From DAOUTY01 sp964453665 (lineage in GTDB: Bacteria; Chloroflexota; Dehalococcoidia; SZUA-161), in contig CAYVQT010000006.1 of assembly GCA_964453665.1 (NCBI GenBank), positions 8,383 through 72,382 of the forward strand: a stretch of 64,000 bases of DNA, in the 5' to 3' direction. Made by a program: the position numbers and the translations under genes. How positions within the stretch are numbered: position 1 is the stretch's first letter; the number at the start of each line of letters is the position of its first letter. Shown here piece by piece: positions 60,495 to 64,000 of the stretch. A model generated the notes under the pieces. That model ran no database searches and was not told where the DNA came from. It saw only the letters and a program-made list of their open reading frames with translations.

Positions 60495-61904
60495 TCACTC
60501 TCGGCGGCCTCTTTTACCAAGCTTGAAGCCGCGAGCCAGAGCCTCATCTTCAGAACCGAAAATTATGAGATTCTCCTGCTGTATTCGCCCCAGCATGTAG
60601 CTGTCGGCATAATAGTACCTTTTATACTCCGCAACTCCCTGGTGCCATTTTGAACTGGCTATATACTGTGGATGGATTTCGTGTTCGCAGTAAACACACC
60701 TCAGCACCAGTGGATCGCTGGATACTATTTTAAATTCAGGCTTGATATACCGTGTTTCAGTCTCCTGATTGGTAACGCATTTCCTGTTCTGGCATCGGAG
60801 CCCGGTGTCGCGTTTGTAAACGTGATATTCTCTCTCCGGTGCGAAAGACGGTCTCTTCCCCTCAGGGATATCTATTTCCTTCGCCCCCAGAAGCAGAGCT
60901 ATCAGGGCCATCCTGATAGGCACCCCCCTCTCTGCCTGCTTGAAGTACATGCTTCGGGGGTCTGCATCTACCTCATAGGCAAGCTCATCTACACGAGGCA
61001 GCGGGTGCATAACGATTGTCTCCTCAAATCCCTTCTCTTTAAGTAGTTTTCTGTCCACCACGCGGTGGTTCTTCTCCGACTCCTGTCCCTCCGCTGAAGC
61101 ATCGAGCCTTTCTTTCTGAAGCCTGGTAACATAGAGGGCATCAACCCCCTTTTCCAGCTCGATCTGGATACCTACATCAGGTATATTTGCGAGCTGATGC
61201 GGGCCGCTTGGAGTTATGTAAACAGCATCCAGGGGGAAAAGCCCTCTTTCATCCACATCTTCCACGCCGTTATATCTTTCCAACCTGCCAGTATATTCTG
61301 TTGTCAACTTACGAATTACGTGCTCCGGCATCTCAAAGCCGGGACTAGGACGGAAATGGATGGTTGCGCCGAACCTGGCCAGCGCATAGGCCAGAGAATG
61401 AACCGTCCTTCCATACTTCAAGTCTCCCCACAGAGCTATCTTCAGCCCCTCAAGAGTCCGCCTCTCTTTCTTGAGCGTATATAGGTCGCACAGGGTCTGT
61501 GTGGGATGTTCATGCCCGCCATCACCTGCGTTTATTACAGGCACGCTGGCATAGTCGGCGACCACCCTGGCTGCCCCCTCCCAGGGATGCCTGATGACGA
61601 TTATGTCCGCATAGCTCCCCACCACCCTCGCCATATCGGCGATGCTTTCACCCTTCGCCAGCGAGGTATTACTCATCTCCACAACAGATATAACCCTTCC
61701 TCCCAACCTGTTCATCGCAGCCTCGAAGGAAAGCCGCGTCCTGGTGCTGGGCTCGAAGAACAGGCTGGCCATTATCATGCCGCGACACACCTCAGACTGC
61801 TGATTTAAAGAGGCCGACATCTCGTCTGCCAGGGCGAAAACCGTCTCAATCTCCTGATTCGAGAGGTCCTCGATGGTTATCAGGTCCCTGTTTGCCAAGC
61901 TCAT
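60495..61904 (-). CDS. pyrB: Aspartate carbamoyltransferase with PyrI-like zinc domain and Ada-like tail
   Basis: A 469-residue fusion. Catalytic part 1-345: SLFFEPSTRTRLSFEAAMNR (carbamoyl-phosphate loop), HPTQTLCDLYTL, IALWGDLKYGRTVHSLAYAL and IVMHPLPRVDELAYEVDADP. Residues 371-420: LRCQNRKCVTNQETETRYI and LVLRCVYCEHEIHPQYIAS, a four-cysteine zinc domain resembling the C-terminal domain of the regulatory subunit PyrI, without PyrI's nucleotide-binding domain. Residues 425-469 (YYYADSYMLGRIQQENLII, FGSEDEALARGFKLGKR) resemble the Ada/Zn-knuckle type domain but lack its cysteines. Start ATG at 61904 is preferred over GTG at 61910. Overlaps near pyrR. Confidence 0.88.
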   Translation of the reverse strand: MSLANRDLITIEDLSNQEIETVFALADEMSASLNQQSEVCRGMIMASLFFEPSTRTRLSFEAAMNRLGGRVISVVEMSNTSLAKGESIADMARVVGSYADIIVIRHPWEGAARVVADYASVPVINAGDGGHEHPTQTLCDLYTLKKERRTLEGLKIALWGDLKYGRTVHSLAYALARFGATIHFRPSPGFEMPEHVIRKLTTEYTGRLERYNGVEDVDERGLFPLDAVYITPSGPHQLANIPDVGIQIELEKGVDALYVTRLQKERLDASAEGQESEKNHRVVDRKLLKEKGFEETIVMHPLPRVDELAYEVDADPRSMYFKQAERGVPIRMALIALLLGAKEIDIPEGKRPSFAPEREYHVYKRDTGLRCQNRKCVTNQETETRYIKPEFKIVSSDPLVLRCVYCEHEIHPQYIASSKWHQGVAEYKRYYYADSYMLGRIQQENLIIFGSEDEALARGFKLGKRGRRE

Positions 61905-61916
61905 AAGCACCTCAGC

Positions 61917-62477
61917 CTAACTATTCCGCACTGTAGCCGCCTTAGCGGGGCTGACAATCACCACTTCGTCCCTGCCATCGATCTCACGCAAACGAAGCTG
62001 AACCCGCTCACGTTTGTAAGAGGGAATGTTCTTACCCACAAAGTTGGCCTTTATCGGGAGTTCACGATGCCCCCGGTCGATGAGCACCGCCAGTAAAATG
62101 CGCCGCGGGCGTCCAATATCCACAAGGGCGTCCATAGCGGCGCGAGCGCTCCTTCCGGTGAACAGCACATCGTCAACCAGGACAACATCCCTGTCAGTGA
62201 TACCGGTAGGTATATCATTGGGGCGAACAACAAGCTGTTCACCCTGATAAAGGAGGTCATCGCGGTGTGGCCCGATATCGAGAGCGCCAACGGGAATATC
62301 CGCCTTCTCGAAGCCCTTTATCACCTCCGCGATACGGTGTGCCAAAGGCACGCCGCGAGTGTGTATGCCGATGAAGACTATGTGATCGCAGCCACCAACG
62401 CTTTCCACAGCCTCATGAGCGATGCGAACAATTGCCCGGCGTATATCGTCCTCTGACATTATTACTTTTTCAGACAT
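61917..62477 (-). CDS. pyrR: Bifunctional PyrR regulator / uracil phosphoribosyltransferase
   Basis: A 186-residue PRTase-fold protein. PRPP site: DVVLVDDVLFTGRSARAAMD. Others: GIHTRGVPLAHRIAEVI and DDLLYQGEQLVVRPND. PyrR binds pyr mRNA when UMP or UTP is high and stops transcription; the leader at 62485-62577 fits this. It is the first gene of the minus-strand pyrimidine cluster. The ATG is preceded by seven bases of T and GGAGG which is part of the leader hairpin. Confidence 0.95.
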   Translation of the reverse strand: MSEKVIMSEDDIRRAIVRIAHEAVESVGGCDHIVFIGIHTRGVPLAHRIAEVIKGFEKADIPVGALDIGPHRDDLLYQGEQLVVRPNDIPTGITDRDVVLVDDVLFTGRSARAAMDALVDIGRPRRILLAVLIDRGHRELPIKANFVGKNIPSYKRERVQLRLREIDGRDEVVIVSPAKAATVRNS

Positions 62478-62484
62478 AAAAAAA

Positions 62485-62507
62485 CCTCCGCCCTTATCAG
62501 GCCGAGG
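62485..62507 (-). terminator. Attenuator terminator overlapping the pyrR ribosome site
   Basis: On the minus strand CCTCGGCCT, GATA, AGGGCGGAGG, followed by seven T right up to the ATG. The stem has one internal mismatch. The 3' arm holds GGAGG, the likely pyrR ribosome site. The hairpin may stop transcription and also hide the ribosome site. Confidence 0.65.
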
Positions 62508-62563
62508 AACCTTTATCTATATAGGGTTTCCCCTGTTTTGGGGCCACCGTTTTCCCCCTTCTC

Positions 62564-62577
62564 AGTCTCTCCGGACT
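62564..62577 (-). promoter_or_regulatory. PyrR binding loop (anti-antiterminator)
   Basis: The minus strand has TTCAGTCCGGAGAGACTGA: the AGTC/GACT stem with the CGGAGA loop, similar to the known PyrR site pattern (AGTCCAGAGAGGCT). It lies about 57 bp upstream of the terminator hairpin, as in PyrR-regulated leaders. Confidence 0.7.
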
Positions 62578-62602
62578 GAATTAAAGGTTTTAATTGCTAA
62601 GC

Positions 62603-62631
62603 ATTATAACAGTTATTTCAGCGGTTGGCAA
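62603..62631 (-). promoter_or_regulatory. Promoter of the pyrimidine operon
   Basis: On the minus strand: TTGCCA (plus strand 62626-62631) and TATAAT (62603-62608), spacer 17 bp. Start near 62596, giving a leader of about 120 nt that holds the PyrR loop and terminator. The promoter overlaps the end of the kinase gene (stop at 62638) by a few bases. Confidence 0.85.
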
Positions 62632-62637
62632 TAGGTT

Positions 62638-63939
62638 TTAAATCAAGTTCAGAGATTCGCTGCTCCGATGTTTTTCTTCTGAAACGACCGGTATTTCAAC
62701 GGTAAAAGTAGCGCCTTTTCCAATAGCACTGTCCGCATAGATATAGCCATTGTGATCCTGTATGATGCCAAAGCAGATGCTGAGACCCAATCCAGTTCCT
62801 TTTCCCACAGCTTTCGTTGTGAAAAACGGATCGAACAGCTGTTTTAAATTATCTTTTGCAATACCAGGGCCGTCGTCACGGAAGATGATTCTGACTCTAT
62901 TGTCACGATGAAGGGTTTCAATACATAGCATGCCTTTGCCACGTGCTTCTGTCATCGCCTGTTCCGCGTTTGCGATTATGTTTACAAATACCTGCTCTAA
63001 TTGATGGAAATCAGCCAGTGTCCGGGGTAGATCAGGGTCTAATTTCATCACTACTTCAATGCTGTTAGTTTTCAATCGATATGCTTGGAGTTCCAAACTC
63101 TTTTCAACAACCTCGTTAATTGAAATCATTTCCTTTTGTGGCTTGTGTCTTCGAGCAAAGGAAAGCAGGTTACTTGTTATTTTGCTGGCCCGTTGGGACT
63201 CTTTGAATATTGTCTCCACGTCATCCCTTACTTGCCTATCAAGGTCCTGTTTTTCTACGAGAAACTGTGCGAATGCCTGTACAGCCGCGAGAGGGTTGTT
63301 CAGTTCATGAGCAACCCCTGCTGCCAACTCACCCACGGCAGCTAAACGCCCGGCGAGTTGCAGTTGCTGCTCCATTCTGATTTTTTCCTCTTCCTTCTGC
63401 TTCTGTTCTGTTATATCTACAAATGAAGATATCGTTTGGATAGGCTTTCCTTGTTCGTCCTCCACCATACCTGCATGAACATAAACGTAAACTTCTTGTC
63501 CGTCCTTTCTCACAGCAACAAGCTCGCCTTCCCAATATTTCTTCTCGAACATTGACGTGGCAATAGATCGAACGTCTTCAACCGATTTCAGCATAACCCA
63601 ATATGGCCTCCCAATGAGTTCATCCCTATCGTCTCCTCCCCACACCCGTATGCACGCTCTATTTGCATAAGTGATTATACCTTCAACATCCGACATTGCT
63701 ATTGCACTAACCGCGTTCTCAATGGCCTTATCTCTGAGTAGTAGTGTCTCTTCCATTCGCTTTTGCTCCGTCACATCTCTACAAACATACACCCTACCCA
63801 GTTCATTGCCGTAGCTATCACGCACCTCCGACATTCTAACTGATACCGGAATTCGGCGACCGTCATTCGCAACCATGACTGCTTCCATAGAATCTCCCGA
63901 TTTCATCGACAAAACTGCGTGAATAGGGTCTTCATGCAC
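62638..63939 (-). CDS. PAS-domain sensor histidine kinase, N-terminus apparently missing
   Basis: A 433-residue kinase. Residues 1-55 are only the second half of a PAS domain plus PAC (ending VYVCRDVTEQKRMEETLLLR), then a full PAS (65-185, IENAVSAIAMSDVEGIITYA ... ISSFVDITEQKQ), the H-box AAVGELAAGVAHELNNPLAA with the phospho-His, N-box NIIANAEQAMTEARG, and G-boxes RDDGPGIAKDN and GKGTGLGLSICFG. A TAA lies in frame 30 bases upstream of the GTG start (63939), so the beginning of the first PAS is not in this frame. A frameshift or truncation is likely. The signal and response-regulator partner are unknown. Confidence 0.8.
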   Translation of the reverse strand: MHEDPIHAVLSMKSGDSMEAVMVANDGRRIPVSVRMSEVRDSYGNELGRVYVCRDVTEQKRMEETLLLRDKAIENAVSAIAMSDVEGIITYANRACIRVWGGDDRDELIGRPYWVMLKSVEDVRSIATSMFEKKYWEGELVAVRKDGQEVYVYVHAGMVEDEQGKPIQTISSFVDITEQKQKEEEKIRMEQQLQLAGRLAAVGELAAGVAHELNNPLAAVQAFAQFLVEKQDLDRQVRDDVETIFKESQRASKITSNLLSFARRHKPQKEMISINEVVEKSLELQAYRLKTNSIEVVMKLDPDLPRTLADFHQLEQVFVNIIANAEQAMTEARGKGMLCIETLHRDNRVRIIFRDDGPGIAKDNLKQLFDPFFTTKAVGKGTGLGLSICFGIIQDHNGYIYADSAIGKGATFTVEIPVVSEEKHRSSESLNLI

Positions 63940-64000
63940 GGTCGCTGTACTAGTACCTTGTAACCTTTATAATTTCGGATAGAGATGTTTGAGTTTAATA

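Overview
The window reads as a contiguous piece of a bacterial chromosome, most likely from an anaerobic member of the Chloroflexota (Dehalococcoidia-like). This placement is an inference. It rests on a split, archaeal-type glutamate synthase, a four-subunit 2-oxoacid:ferredoxin oxidoreductase, HdrA/MvhD-type flavin and iron-sulfur proteins without a hydrogenase nearby, sigma70-like promoters with strong Shine-Dalgarno sites, and many GTAG-footed palindromes between genes. No rRNA, phage or CRISPR array is visible.

Layout. 1-4069 (minus strand): sugar transfer cluster with two GT4 and two GT2 glycosyltransferases. 4389-9747: small mixed genes (LuxR-type DNA-binding protein, STAS protein, phytoene-desaturase-like flavoprotein, PNPOx-like protein, VOC protein, Asp/Glu racemase). 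9748-10860: a HEPN-like gene bracketed by inverted palindromic repeats. 10861-13944: comEA-comEC, DNA uptake, with an 87-bp repeat between them. 14027-15724: small unknowns, including an unlisted 59-residue cysteine-rich protein. 15850-24477 (minus strand): DUF169, acyl-CoA synthetase alpha part, GAPDH, 2-hydroxyacyl-CoA dehydratase-like subunit, enolase, a LOG-like protein, Xer recombinase and a homocitrate/Re-citrate synthase type enzyme.

25585-41927 (plus strand) is the core of the window. It is a 16-kb redox cluster: ferredoxin, FAD oxidoreductase, three glutamate synthase parts (amidotransferase, FMN synthase, GXGXG), KorDABC, a 1175-residue GltD protein embedded in HdrA-like sequence, MvhD, an HdrC-HdrB fusion and an HdrA-MvhD fusion. 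Read together, it suggests a module linking 2-oxoglutarate formation by ferredoxin, glutamate synthesis, NAD(P)H and possibly flavin-based electron bifurcation.

42121-53255: rpsU-yqeY, purQ, purL, rplI, dnaB, a DnaD-like gene, a DnaC-like loader carrying two complete AAA+ modules, two adjacent tRNA-Ser genes, purA and a MaoC-like dehydratase. 53341-62631 (minus strand): pyrimidine operon pyrR-pyrB-pyrC-x-RAYT-carB-pyrK, driven by a clear promoter and a PyrR-type attenuator leader. carA and pyrD are absent. In the interval between pyrC and carB sit a nuclease-like gene and a REP-associated tyrosine transposase. 62638-63939: a PAS histidine kinase that appears to lack its N-terminus.

A theme that crosses the window is a set of about a dozen hairpin repeats, each with a GTAG (or CTAC on the other strand) foot. 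They are scattered between genes and can be linked to the RAYT transposase at 57441-58016.
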